From Prorocentrum cordatum (Eukaryota > Sar > Dinophyceae > Prorocentrales > Prorocentraceae), in NCBI GenBank assembly GCA_963575745.1, contig CAUYUJ010017981.1, positions 153,545-217,544 on the forward strand: a stretch of DNA of 64,000 nucleotides. The letters are read 5' to 3'. This document shows positions 51,700-63,719 of the stretch, in pieces (the stretch's first letter is position 1; each line of letters starts with the position of its first letter). The notes beneath the pieces are model-generated. The model saw only the letters and a list, made by a program, of their open reading frames with translations. It was not told the origin of the DNA and did not search any database. The position numbers and the translations under genes were made by a program.

Positions 51700-53650
51700 A
51701 TTAGCCTGGCGAAGAACCCAACCATATGCAGTTGTCAGTGCCGCAGCTGCGGGTTTCATCTTCAATGGAACTCCCCATAGGACTACGGAACGTGTGAGGG
51801 GTGTGCCGAGATGGGTGCCACTGGGGCATTTGGCGAAGCTCCCTATGGGGACATGAAACACGCGCGGGGCGTGCCGACATGGGTGGCGGAAACGCATGTG
51901 CGGGCCGCCACTGGGGCCTCCAGTGGAGCTCCCTATGGGTCCCCGAAACATGATGCTGCTGCGGGGGGGGGGGCCGGGATGGGTGGCGGAGACGCATGTA
52001 AGCGCCGCTACTGGGGCCTTCGGTGGAGCTCCCTATGGGGCCACGAAGCGCGTGAGGGGTGTACTGGGATGTGTGGCGGGGACGCATGTGAGCGCCGCCA
52101 CTGGGGCCTTCGGTGCAGCTCTCTATGGGGCCACGAAACGTGTGAGGGGTGTGCCGAATTAGGTGCGGGTGGTGACGCATGCGGGCGGTGCCACTGGGGC
52201 CTTCGGTGGAGCTCCCTATGGGGCCACGAAACCTGTTGTTGTGAGGGGCGTGCCGGGATGGGTGGCGGGGACGCATGTGAGCGCGGCCGCTGGGGCCTTC
52301 GGTGGAGCTCCCTATGGGGCCACGAAACGTGTGAGGGGTGTGCCGAATTGGGTGGGTGTGGGTGACGCATGTGAGCGCCGCCACTGGGGCCTCCGGTGGA
52401 TGATGGGGCCACGAAACCTGTCAGGGATGTGCCGAAATGGGTGCGCGGGACGCATGCGCATGTGAGCGCCGCCACTGGGGCCTTCGGTGGAGCTCCCTAT
52501 GGGGCCACGAAACGTGTGAGGGGTGTGCCGAATTGGGTGTGCGGGACGCATGCGGGCGGCAGCACTGGGGCCTTCGGTGGGGCTCCCTATGGGGCCACGA
52601 AACGTGTGAGGGGTGTGCCGAATTGGGTGTGCGGGACGCATGCGGGCGGCAGCACTGGGGCCTTCGGTGGGGCTCCCTATGGGGCCACGAAACGTGTGAG
52701 GGGTGTGCCGAATTGGGTGTGCGGGACGCATGCGGGCGGCAGCACTGGGGCCTTCGGTGGGGCTCCCTATGGGGCCACGAAACGTGTGAGGGGTGTGCCG
52801 AATTGGGTGTGCGGGACGCATGCGGGCGGCAGCACTGGGGCCTTCGGTGGGGCTCCCTATGGGGCTGTGAGGCCCTATGGGGCCATGGGGCCACGAAACG
52901 TGTGAGGGGTGTGCCGAATTGGGTGTGCGGGACGCATGCGGGCGGCAGCACTGGGGCCTTCGGTGGGGCTCCCTATGGGGCCACGAAACGTGTGAGGGGT
53001 GTGCCGAATTGGGTGTGCGGGACGCATGCGGGCGGCAGCACTGGGGCCTTCGGTGGGGCTCCCTATGGGGCCACGAAACGTGTGAGGGGTGTGCCGAATT
53101 GGGTGTGCGGGACGCATGCGGGCGGCAGCACTGGGGCCTTCGGTGGGGCTCCCTATGGGGCCACGAAACGTGTGAGGGGTGTGCCGAATTGGGCGTGCGG
53201 GACGCATGCGGGCGGCAGCACTGGGGCCTTCGGTGGGGCTCCCTATGGGGCCACGAAACGTGTGAGGGGTGTGCCGAATTGGGTGTGCGGGACGCATGCG
53301 GGCGGCAGCACTGGGGCCTTCGGTGGGGCTCCCTATGGGGCCACGAAACGTGTGAGGGGTGTGCCGAATTGGGTGTGCGACGCATGCGGTGGCCTTCGGT
53401 GGGGCTGGGGCACGAAACGTGTGAGGGGTGTGCCGAATTGGGTGTGCGGGACGCATGCGGGCGGCAGCACTGGGGCCTTCGGCGGAGCTCCCTATGGGGC
53501 TACGAAACGCTGTACTGGGTGGGTGAAACGCAGGGAAATGGTGGAGGAGGGAGGAGGAGGGGGAGGAGGAAGGAGGAAGGAAGGAGACGCGGGGCACCGT
53601 CTCTTCAAAACGAGGACCCAACACCACAGGATGGTTGGGAAAAACCCAAA
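51700..53650 (-). repeat. Minisatellite cassette block 1, 90-bp units, minus orientation
   Basis: Units contain CGAAACGTGTGAGGGGTGTG and CTTCGGTGGGGCTCCCTATG. From about 52501 the period is exactly 90 bp and at least four consecutive units are identical. Conserved end B is at 51700-51790 (a CCATATGCAGTTGTC-type word) and end A at 53580-53650 (CTTCAAAACGAGGACCCAAC). Open reading in up to six frames follows from the 90-bp (30-codon) period. Confidence 0.92.
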
Positions 53651-55040
53651 GGCCCCACAGGGCCCCCACCTCCCTGCGTATCACCCACCCAGTACAGCGT
53701 TCCGTAGCCCGTAGCCCCACAGGGAGCTCCACCGAAGGCCCCAATGCCACCGTCCGCATGCATCCCCCACACCGATTTCGGCACACCCCTCACACGTTTC
53801 GTGGCCCCAAGGGAGCTCCACCGAAGGCCCCTGCGCCACCGTCCACATGCGTCCCCCACACTAATTTCGGCACACCCCTCACTCGTTTCGTGGCTCCCAC
53901 CGAAGGCCCCAATGCCTTCGTCCACATGCGTCCCTTGTACCCATGTCGGCACACCCCTCACACACGTGGTGGCCCCATAGGTAGCTGCACCGAAGGCGTG
54001 CCAGCGCCCACATGCGCTCCCCGCACCCATGTCGGCACACCCCTCACACGTTTCGTGGCCCCGTTGGGATCTCCACCGAAGGCCCCAACACCAGCGTCCA
54101 CATGCGTCCCCCGTACCCATGTCGGCGCACCCCATCACACGCTTCGTGGCCCCATAAGGAAACCCCACCGAAACCAGCGCCACCGTCCACATGCGTTCCC
54201 CACACTCATGTCGGCACACCCCTCACGCGCTTCGTGGCCCCATAGGAAACTCAACCGAAGACCCCGGTGCCAGCATCCACATGCGTTCCCTTTACCCATT
54301 TTGGAACACCCTATCACACACTTCGTGGCCCCATAGGGAGCTCCACCGAAGGCCCCAGTGCCACCGCCAACATGCGTCCCCCTCACCCATTTCGGCACAC
54401 CCCATCACACGCTTCGTGGTTTCGTAAGGAACTCCAGCGAAGGCCCCAGGCCCACCGCCCGCATGCGTCACCCACGGCCATTTCAGCACACCCCTCACGC
54501 GCCTCGTGGCCCCGTAGGGAGTTACACAGAAGGCGCCAGTGCCACCGCCCGCATGCGTCACCCACACCCATGTCGTCACACCCCTCACACGCTTCGTGGC
54601 CCCATAGGGAGCTCCACCGAAGGCCCCAGTGCCACCGCCCACATGCGTCACCCACGCCCATTCCGGCACACCCCTCGCGGTGCCTCCATAGGGAGTTCCA
54701 CCGAAGGCGCCAGCGGGTGCGTTCGCATGCGCCCACCGCACCCATTTCGGCACACCCATCACACGCTTCGCGGCCCCATAGGGAGCTCCACCGACGGCCG
54801 CACGCGCCCATCGCAACTATTTCGGCACATCTCTCACACGCGCTTCGTGGCCCCATAGGGAGCTCGACCGAAGGCCCCAGTGGCTGCTTTCGCATGCACC
54901 CAGGGGACACAAAGTTTCGCACACCCGTCACACATTTCGTGGCCCTATGGGGAGCTCCACCGAATGCGATGCGTACAACGACGGTACTCACAACTGGGTA
55001 GGGTTCATCGCCAAGCAAATTCCTTAGGTTGATGAGGAAT
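53651..55040 (+). repeat. Minisatellite cassette block 2, plus orientation
   Basis: Reverse complement of block 1 units, period about 90 bp but diverged. Begins after a short shared lead (CCTCCCTGCG, CCACCCAGTACAGCGTT) and ends with end B at about 54955-55020. Confidence 0.9.
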
Positions 55041-56953
55041 TTTAGCGTTCTTGTTTTTTTGTACCAACCTCCCTGTGTTGGGTCCTCGTTTTGAAGACGG
55101 TCCCCGCGTTCCTGTCCTCTTCTCCTCCTGCGGCCCCTGCTCCTCTCCATCGCCAGAATGCGTCCCCCACACCCATTTCGGCACATCCCTCACACGCTTC
55201 GTGGCCCCATAGGGAGCTCCACCGAAACCCCTTCTGGGACCGCACACCCAACTTGGCATTTTCACCCACCCAGTACAGCGCTTCGTGACCCAATAGGGAG
55301 CTCCACCGAAGCCCCCAATGGGACCGCCCGCGTGCGTCCCCCACACCCAATTTGGCATTTTCACCCGCCTAGTACATCGCTTCGTGGCCCAATAGGGGGC
55401 TCCACTGGAACCCCCAGTGGGGCCGCCCGCATGCGTCCCCCACACCCAAATTTGCATTTTCTTTCACCCACCCAGTACAGCGCTTCGTGGCCCCATAGGG
55501 AGTTCCACCGAAGCCCCCAGTGGGACCGCCCGCATGCGCCCCCCACGCCCAATTTGGCATTTTCACCCACCCAGTACAGCGCTTCGTGACCCCATAGGGA
55601 GCTCCACCGAAGCCCCCAGTAGGACCGCCCACGCGCGTCCCCCACATACAATTTGGCATGTTCACCCGCCCAGTACAGCGCTTCGTGGCCCCATAGGGAG
55701 CCCCACCGGAGCCCCCAGTGGGACCGCCCGCATGCGTCCACCACATTCAACTTGGCATGTTCACCTACCCAGTACAGCGCTTCGTGACCCCATAGAGCTC
55801 CACCGAAGCCCCAGTAGGACCGCCCGCATGCATCCCCCATGCCCAATTTGGCATTTTCATGCACCCAGTACAGCGATTCGTGGCCCCATAATGGCCCACC
55901 GAAGCCCCCAGTGGTACCGCCCACATGCGTCCCCCACAGTCATTTTGGCATGTTCACCCACCCAATAAAGCGCCTCGTGGCCTAATAGGGAGCCCCACCG
56001 AAGCCCCCAGTGGGACCGCCCGCAGGCACCCCCACACCCAAATTGGCATTTTCACCAAGCCAGTACAGCGCTTCGTGACCCCATAGAGCTCCACCGAAGC
56101 CGCCAGTGGTACCGCCCACGCGCGCCCCCCACATCCAAGTTGGCATGTTCAGCCACCTGGTACTGCGTTTCGTGGCCCCATGGGGAGCTCCACCGAAGCC
56201 CCCAGTGGGACCGCCCGCATGCGTCCCCCACACCCAAAATGGCATAGCCACCCACCCAGTACAGCGCTTCGTGGGACCGTCCGCATGCGTCCCCCACGCC
56301 TGATTTGGCATTGTCACCCACACAGTACAACGCTCCGTCGCCCCATACGGAGCTCCGCCGAAACCCCAAATAAAACCGCCCGCATGCGCCCACCATGCCC
56401 ATTTTGGCATTTTCACCAACCCAAAACAGCGCTTCGTGGCCCCATAGGGATCTCCACCGAAGCCCCCAGTGGGACCGCCCGCGCGCGTCCCCCACGGGGA
56501 GCTCCACCGAAACCTCCCCTGGGACCGCCCGCATCTCCCACACCCAATTTGGCAGTTTCACCGACCCGGTACAGCGCGTCGTGGCCCCATAGGGAGCCCC
56601 ACCAAAACCCCCAGTGGGGCCGCCCGCATGCGTCCCCCACACCCAATTTGGCATTTTCACCCACCCTTTACAACGGTTTGCGGCCCTATGGGGAGCTCCA
56701 CCGAAGCCCCCGGTGGGACCGCCCGCATGCGTCCCACACGCCTAATTTTGTATTTTCGCCCACTCAGTGCAGCGCTTCGTGGCCTCATAGGGAGCTTCAC
56801 CGACGGCCCAGTGCTACCACCCGCATGCGTTCCCCCCGCCCAGCGCAGCGATTCGTGGCCCCATAGGGAGCTTCACCGAAGAAGATGTTTACAACTGCGG
56901 TACCCACAACTTCTTATGGTTGGGTCTTTCGCCGGGATAATTCCCCTACCATC
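55041..56953 (+). repeat. Minisatellite cassette block 3, ~98-bp units
   Basis: End A (GGGTCCTCGTTTTGAAGAC) at 55079-55100, then units with CGCTTCGTGGCCCCATAGGG and an added TTTGGCATTTTCACCCACCC segment (period about 98 bp), then end B at 56868-56950. Confidence 0.9.
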
Positions 56954-57965
56954 TTGTTGTGTTGGGGCCTCCATTTTGACGAGACGGCGCTCCGCGCTTC
57001 TCTCCTCTCCTTCCTCCTCCTTCCCCCTCCTCCCCCCCATCCAGCATAGCGCTTCGTGGCCCCATGGAGAGCTCTACCGAAAGCTCCTGTGCTACCGCCC
57101 GCATGCGTCCCCCACACCCAATACAGCGTCTCGTGGCCCCGTAGAGCTCCACCGAAGGCCCCAGTGCTGCAGCCCGCCTGCGTCCCCCCCCCACCCGGTA
57201 CAAGGTTTCGTGGCCCCAGAGGGAGCCCCACCGAAGGTCCCAGTTCTACCGCCCGCACGCGTCCCCTCGACCCAAGTACAGCGCTTCGTGGCCCCATAGG
57301 GAGCTTCACCGACGGCCCCAGCGCTACCGCCCGCATGCGCCCCCCCCCACCCAGTACAGCGCTTCGTGGACCCATAGGCAGCTCCACCGACGGCCCCAGC
57401 GCTACCGCCCGCATGCGTTCCCCCCCCCCCCCTCCCACCCAGTACAGCGTCTCGTGGCCCCATAGGGAGCTCCACCGAAGGTCACAGCGCCACCGCCCGC
57501 ATGCTTCCCCCCTACCCAGTATAGCGTTCCGTGGCCGCATAGGGAACTCCACCGAAGGCCCCTATGCTAGCGCACGCATGCGTCCCCCGTACTCATTACA
57601 GCGTTCCGCGGCCCCATAGGGGGGCTCCACCGACGGCCCCAGCGCAACCGCCCGCATGCGTCCCTCCCACCCGACGGCCCCAGTGTTACCGCCCGCATAC
57701 GTTCCCCCCACCCAGTACGCGTTTCGTGGCCCCAGGGGGAGCTCCACCGAAGGCCCCAGCGCTACCACCCGCATGCGTCCCCTCCACCCAGTACAGCGCT
57801 TCGTGGCCCCAAAGGGACATTCACCGAAGGCCCCACTGCTACCGCCCGCATGCGTTCCCCCTCACCCAGTGCAGCGCTTCGTGGCCCCATAGGGAGCTCC
57901 ACCGAAGAAGATATTCACAATTGCGGTATTCACAGCTGCATATGGTTGGAACCTTCGACAAGATA
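56954..57965 (+). repeat. Minisatellite cassette block 4, ~79-bp units
   Basis: End A variant (GTTGGGGCCTCCATTTTGAC) at about 56961-56985, units that lack the TTTGGCATTTTC segment (period about 79 bp), and end B at 57892-57965 (AAGAAGATATTCACAATTGC). Confidence 0.9.
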
Positions 57966-57979
57966 ATGTTCTATCCTTG

Positions 57980-58350
57980 AGGTCCATGACGGCCCAAGCA
58001 GCCTCCAAAATGGTCACAGGACGGCCCCGAAGGCCCTCAGGAGGACCCCAAGACGGCCCAAGAAGGCCCCAGGACTGCCCAAGAAGGCCCCCTTTGACGG
58101 TCCAAGAAGGCCTCAAAACGGCCCAAGAGGACGGCAAGAGAGCCCTAAGGCGGCCGCGAGCGGCTCACGGGATGGCCTCCGAAGGAGCCAAACGGCGCAA
58201 CAGCGCGCAAGAAGGCCCAAAAGAAGCCCCCGAGAGACCCCAAGAAGCCCACGGGAGGCCTCCAAGAGGCCCCAGAGAGGCTTACACCAGGCCCCTCAAC
58301 GCTGGACTGCACGTGCGTCGGACGTGCTCCCCGCGAAGCGAGAGGAATCA
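57980..58350 (+). repeat. CCAAGA-type repeat and dispersed family D, copy 2
   Basis: CCAAGA words to about 58150, then family D to 58347 with the same CCCCGCGAAGCGAGAGGAAT end as copy 1. Confidence 0.8.
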
Positions 58351-58370
58351 TCACCGGTCCAGGCGGTGAG

Positions 58371-58737
58371 GTGCACTGTTGGGGGCCGCTGCTTCCCCCA
58401 CGCCAAGAAGGTCAGGTCCTAGCTGGGTGGCGAGGTCATCCTTGGGGACGCCGACGTCGCCAGGGGGGCGATGGTGATCGGGCGGCGGACGGACGGCCGC
58501 CCAGTGCTCTGCGAGCGAGTGGCGACCTCCGCCGTGGAGGAGTGGCGGGCCCAGGCGCTCGCGAATGCAGGCGGCCGCAGAGCTGGCGGCCTCGAGGACG
58601 TGGCGGGCGCGCTGGAAGCGGGAGGCTTCTCCCGAGCTGGAGCTGACGACGGCGGTGGCAAGGGCGGCGGCAGCGGCCGAGGTCGCGGGCGAAAGACGCA
58701 GCCTGGCGACGTGGCGGCCGCCGCCCCATCGAAATGA
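58371..58737 (+). pseudogene. Coding-like fragment, unidentified, with in-frame TAG
   Basis: One frame reads VQAVRCTVGGRCFPHAKKVRS, then TAG (58418-58420), then GGEVILGDADVARGAMVIG and RRTDGRPVLCERVATSAVEE, and continues to a TGA at 58735-58737. The balanced composition and recurring GRPVLCERV-like phrase suggest a remnant of a protein family spread in dinoflagellate genomes, possibly element-borne, but I cannot name it. The far end becomes Gly-rich and merges with a CTC tract. Confidence 0.35.
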
Positions 58738-58749
58738 CGGGCGCAGGGC

Positions 58750-58880
58750 TGAAGTGGCTACGGACCCTCCCCCTCCCCCTCGCTCTCCCCCTCCCCCTGC
58801 TCCTCCTGCTCCTGCTCCTACTCCTCCTCCTCCTCCTCCTCCTCCTCCTCCTCCTCCTCCTCCTCCTCCTCCTCCTCCCT
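58750..58880. repeat. (CTC)n tract
   Basis: CCCTCCCCCTCGC-type start, then more than 20 CTC units. Confidence 0.95.
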
Positions 58881-58974
58881 CTTGCCCTCATTTTTTCAAG
58901 CCTACAGGATGCGGACACGTTCGTCGGATCGGCCGAAATTCTGCACCATCCTTATCCTCCTCCTGCTCCACATC

Positions 58975-59220
58975 GTCGTCGTCGTCATCACCACCCGTCA
59001 TCACAGTCATACCAATCAGGATCAACAGCAGCATCGTAGTAACAGTCATCATCAGCATCGTCATCATCATCATCAGCAGCAGCAACACCCGCATCCGCAT
59101 CCCCGACATCATTAACATCAATGTCAGCAGCATCAGCATCGTCACAAACAATAGCAGCATCGTCATAGTCACCATCGCAATCAGCATCGTCATCACCATC
59201 ATCATCATCATCATCATCAG

Positions 59221-59284
<64 letters not shown>

Positions 59285-59384
59285 GTCACCACCACCAGCA
59301 TCATCATCGCCAAAATCATCGGCATCGCCATCAGCATCAGCATCAGTATCGTATCGTCGTCGACATTCTCACCATCATCGTCAC

Positions 59385-59416
<32 letters not shown>

Positions 59417-60394
59417 GCATCATCACCATCATCTTCATCCTCATCGTCATCGTCATCAGCATCATCATCATCATCACCACCACCAAGATCAGAATCATCA
59501 TCAGCATCATCAGCATCATCACCACCATAATCATCGTCATCATCAGCATCAGCATGAGTACTGCCATCATCGTCAGCAGTGCCATCAGCATCATCATCAT
59601 CATCAGCATCATCATCGGCAGCAGCAGCATCATCATCGTCATCATCATACTCATCATCATCAGCAGCATCATCATACGCATCATCATCAGCAACAGCATC
59701 ATCGTCGGTGTCGCCGCCACCATCATCGTCATACCACCATCATCATCATCACCATCATCATAATAATCAGTACCACCACAATCACCACAATAAGCATCAT
59801 CCTCAACAGTACCTCATCATATATCCATATATCTGCCGCATCATCCGCATCGTCCTCGTCGTCAACATCATCAGCTTCAGCATCAGCATCATATACAACT
59901 GAAGCATCGTCACCATCATCATACCACTCATCGGCATCAGCATCCCAATCGTCATCGTCATCATCATCATCAGCATCATCGTCATGATCATCAGCATCAT
60001 CAGCATCATTATCATCATCATCATCATCATCATCTTCAGAATCAGTATCATCATCAGCACCAGCATCATCATGATCATGATCAGCATCATCATGATCAAA
60101 ATAATGATCGTCATCAACATCGTCCCCATAGTCACCATCGTCGTCATCAGCACAGCCATCATCATGTTCATCAACACAATCATCATCATCATCGTCATCG
60201 TCATCATCATCAACATCGTCAGCAGAATCATCAACATCACAATCGCAACCACAATCATCATAATCAATATAACCATCATGATCAACATCGTCGCAATCAT
60301 CAACACAATCAATGACGCTCCCCAGTCTGAGCACCATCAAGAATGGTCGGTAACCATGGATCGATCAGACAACTCGTCGTGTCATCATCATCAG

Positions 60395-60445
<51 letters not shown>

Positions 60446-60708
60446 GATCATCATCATGTTCATCATCCTCATCAGCATCCCCAGCATCAACATCAGCATC
60501 ATCATCATCACCAAGATCATCATCAGAATCAGCATCGTCGCGATGCGCCTCTTCCCTCCCACCTCCTCCGCCTCCTCCTTCCCCAGTCCCCGGTATCCTC
60601 CTCATCCGCCGTCGTGCCCTCTCGATCGTGTGCATCCGTTCCTCCTCCGCATCCTCTTGCTCCGCTTCCTCCGCAGCATTCCCTCATCATCATGTTCACC
60701 GTCATCAG

Positions 60709-60760
<52 letters not shown>

Positions 60761-61655
60761 GCCATCATCAGCATCAGTATCAGTATCGTCATCATCATGA
60801 GCATTAGCATCAGCATCAGTACCATCATCATCAGTTATCAGCTTCATCATCATCAGCATCATCATCATTATAAGCAGCATCATCATCATTCCCATCAGCA
60901 ACAGCATCATCAGCAGCAGCATCATAATCATCGTCGGCGTCGCCGCCATCATCATCGTCATCATCACCATTACCATCATCATAATCGGCATCACCACCAT
61001 CACCACAATAAACATCATCCTGAGCAGCAACATCATCATCGGTATTGCGCATCAACAGCATCGTCCTCGTCATCAACAGTATCAGCCTCATCTTCAGCAT
61101 CGTGGACAACATAATCATCGTCAGCACCATCGTACCACGCATCGGCATCATCCTCATCAGCATCACATCGTCCTCGTCCTCATCATCATCATCAGCAGCA
61201 GCATCGTCATCATCAGCATCATCATCAGCATCGTCATCGTCATCATCATCATGATCAGCATCATCATCATCAAAATCAGTATCATCATCAACATCGTCCC
61301 CATAGTCACCATCGTCGTTATCAGCACAGCTATCATCCCTGCCATCAACGCAATCATCATCACCATCGTCATCATCACCATCATCACCATATTATCATCA
61401 ACATCAGCATCAGCATCATCATCATAAGCATCATCAGTAGCGTCGTCATCAATATCACCAGCATCATCATCATCATCATCATCGTCGTCGTCATCATCGT
61501 CCACATCATAATGTCGACGTCGTTGCATCATCATCATCAGCATCGGCATCATCGACCGTCCTCGTTATCCTCCGCGTCGCCTGTGTCCCCCTCCTCCTCC
61601 TCCTCATCATCACCACAATCATCATCAGCAGCAACATTACCATCATCATCAGCAC

Positions 61656-61700
<45 letters not shown>

Positions 61701-61880
61701 AATCACCACCACCACCATCATCATCACCATCACCATCATAATCCTCATCAGCATAATCATCATCATCTTCGTCATCATCATCGTCATCATCATCATCACA
61801 ATAATCATCGTCACCGTCATCGTCATCGTCATCGTCATCATCATCCGTCGTCTGTTCCACCCCATCATCCAGCTCCTCCG
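58975..61880. repeat. 3-kb (CAT)n-type degenerate trinucleotide array with internal duplication
   Basis: Almost every triplet is CAT, CAG or CGT in one phase, so all frames on both strands are open for long stretches (Ile/Ser/His on plus, Met/Asp on minus). About 1.17-1.2 kb apart the order of interruptions repeats: ATCGTCCCCATAGTCACCAT occurs near 60119 and 61288, and CAACAGCATCATC with a GGCGTCGCCGCC / GGTGTCGCCGCC word near 59690 and 60897. I regard it as non-coding. Confidence 0.9.
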
Positions 61881-61914
61881 CCTCCTCCTCCTCTACCTCC
61901 CATAGCTGCCTTCC

Positions 61915-62280
61915 CATTGTCATGTTCCTAAACTTGCGGACTTATGTGACAGTCCAGGATGCAGCCCCCGAGAAAGCCCCGCCATGTGGTGAGGTGCCTC
62001 AGGACGACTGGACCAATGTTCGGCATGGCGTCCTCCGAGCAACGAATGCGCTCTGGGGGTCGCCCAGTTGAGACCAGAGCACATTGGGTCGCAGAATCGC
62101 ACCGCATCGCCGACATATCACCGATGCATCGGCGATGCACGGACCCGGCTCCGACTCGTGCCACATCGGCGTTGCATTGGCGATGCGGCGTGATCCTCCG
62201 ACTCTGGACTCTTTTTCCCTACATAGGCTCTGCCTAGAAGGGTTCTTACTCTGTTAGCTTAAAGGGGCCGGGCAGTGCTA
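61915..62280. other. Unique stretch, no recognisable gene
   Basis: Contains an imperfect palindromic CATCGCCGACATATCACCGATGCATCGGCGATG-type region (about 62106-62140) built from CGATGC words; a similar GATCCTCCGAC word recurs near 63243. Confidence 0.5.
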
Positions 62281-62700
62281 CACGCCCCGTTTAGCTTTAG
62301 CTTAGCTTTAGCTTAGCTTTAGTTTAGTTTTAGCTTAGCTTTAGCTTAGCTTTAGCTTAGCTTTAGCTTAGCTTTAGCTTTAGATTAGCCTTAGCTCAGC
62401 TTTAGCTTAGCTTTAGCTTAGCTTTAGCTTAGCTTTAGATTAGCTTTACCTCAAGCTTTAGCTTAAGCTTCAGCTTAGCTTTGGCTTAGCGTTAGCTTAG
62501 CGTTAGCTTAGCTTTAGCTTAGCTTAGCTTTAGCTTAGCTTTAGTTTAGCTTTAGCTTAGCGTTAGCTTAGCTTTAGTTTAGCTTTAGCTTAGCTTTAGC
62601 TTAGCTTTAGCTTAGCTTTCGCTTAGCTTTCGCTTAGCTTTAGCTTAGCTTTAGCTTAGCTTTAGCTTAGCTTTAGCTTAGCTTTCGCTTAGCCTTACTG
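62281..62700. repeat. GCTTTAGCTTA 11-bp tandem array
   Basis: About 35-40 copies of GCTTTAGCTTA with occasional T/C changes and a few 5-6-bp units. Not a telomere repeat (dinoflagellates use TTTAGGG). Confidence 0.95.
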
Positions 62701-63719
62701 TTACTACTAATGCTGCTTTCCTAGGAGCTCCAACTCCTAGGTAGGGTCGCACTGGGATAAATGTTGTTCTCTCTCTCTCTCGCTCTGTTTCTTTTTCCTC
62801 TGCTCCAAACGATAAGGCGGGTCTCGCGGACCCCACAGACATCCGGTGGACTGATTCTTCTGGTCCGCGGGGCTCAGGAGACCTGTACGTGCCCCTTCCA
62901 CAGGGTCAGATCTTCGTCCCGAATCAGTTCTTCTTGACCTGCCCATGGACCACAAGACGGGCACTGACGAGGCCGATTCGAAGGGAAACCGCCGGGATTC
63001 CACGCATCAGTCCACCCGAAGTTTGTGCTCGCTGTGCGCACCGATCCAAGTAATCCACTGTGGCTGCGTCTTGCCTGAGCACTGGTGGGGCCGCCACGCC
63101 TGCAATCGACGCGCTCCTGCCGCTGGCGCAGCCAGCGTTTGCCATGCCTCCAGCAGCGCTCCTGGCGGCTTCCTCAATGGGGCTGGAGCGAGGTGGGGTC
63201 GGAGGATAGCACCGCATGGCGGATGCCTCGGCGATGGCGCGCGATCCTCCGACCCCCCCAACAGGCCTCTGACGTCGTGATCTTTGCCGCTGTGGACCCC
63301 CGGCGGGCTGGACCTGTCTCCCCGGAAGCCGTTTCTCGTCCCGAGCCATGTTTTTCACGGCGCTGGAGCCTAGTAAGGGCCTTGGGATACTGAGAAGACT
63401 GAGAGCATTGTCAAAAAGTCTCCGCTGGGATGCTCTTTCACCACGGAGGGAGGTCTGATACCATCTGCCATGGCCCTATCAGGGAGGCCTGCCCCAAAGC
63501 TTGCAGGGCCTCGGGGGGCGCCCACCGCCCTTCCTCGGGGGGCGCCAACTGCACACCGACCCCGATCCTGGTCAGTCCGATCGGTCCTGGGCCTACGACG
63601 GGCCTGGCCAGGGTCGGAATAGGTGTATGCCCAGAACCCCTCGAAACCCCAAAGGCCTCGACTCAGCCCCCAGGACTGGGGGCCCCGAGAGGCCGAAGAT
63701 GGCCGGAAACCTCCCGTCG
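62701..63719. other. No recognisable gene
   Basis: Unique sequence with a (CT)n run at 62768-62782. Overlapping open frames (for example 62924-63358 minus) lack motifs. Confidence 0.4.

Noticed and set aside
52312-53714. Long repeat proteins (300-425 codons) in several frames of both strands
   Set aside because: They arise because the repeat unit is exactly 90 bp; up to six frames are open at once, with no start context, SL or domain.
51700-58000. CRISPR array
   Set aside because: Units are contiguous tandem repeats without unique spacers, in a eukaryotic context.
58746-58768. SL-like word TCCGTAGCCA on the minus strand
   Set aside because: Only the first ten bases match; the rest diverges and no gene follows on that strand.
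59984-61114. 376-codon Ile/Ser/His-rich ORF in the CAT array
   Set aside because: Pure product of trinucleotide repeats; other frames are equally open.
62281-62700. Telomere or subtelomere repeat
   Set aside because: The unit is GCTTTAGCTTA, not TTTAGGG, and no TTTAGGG run is present nearby.
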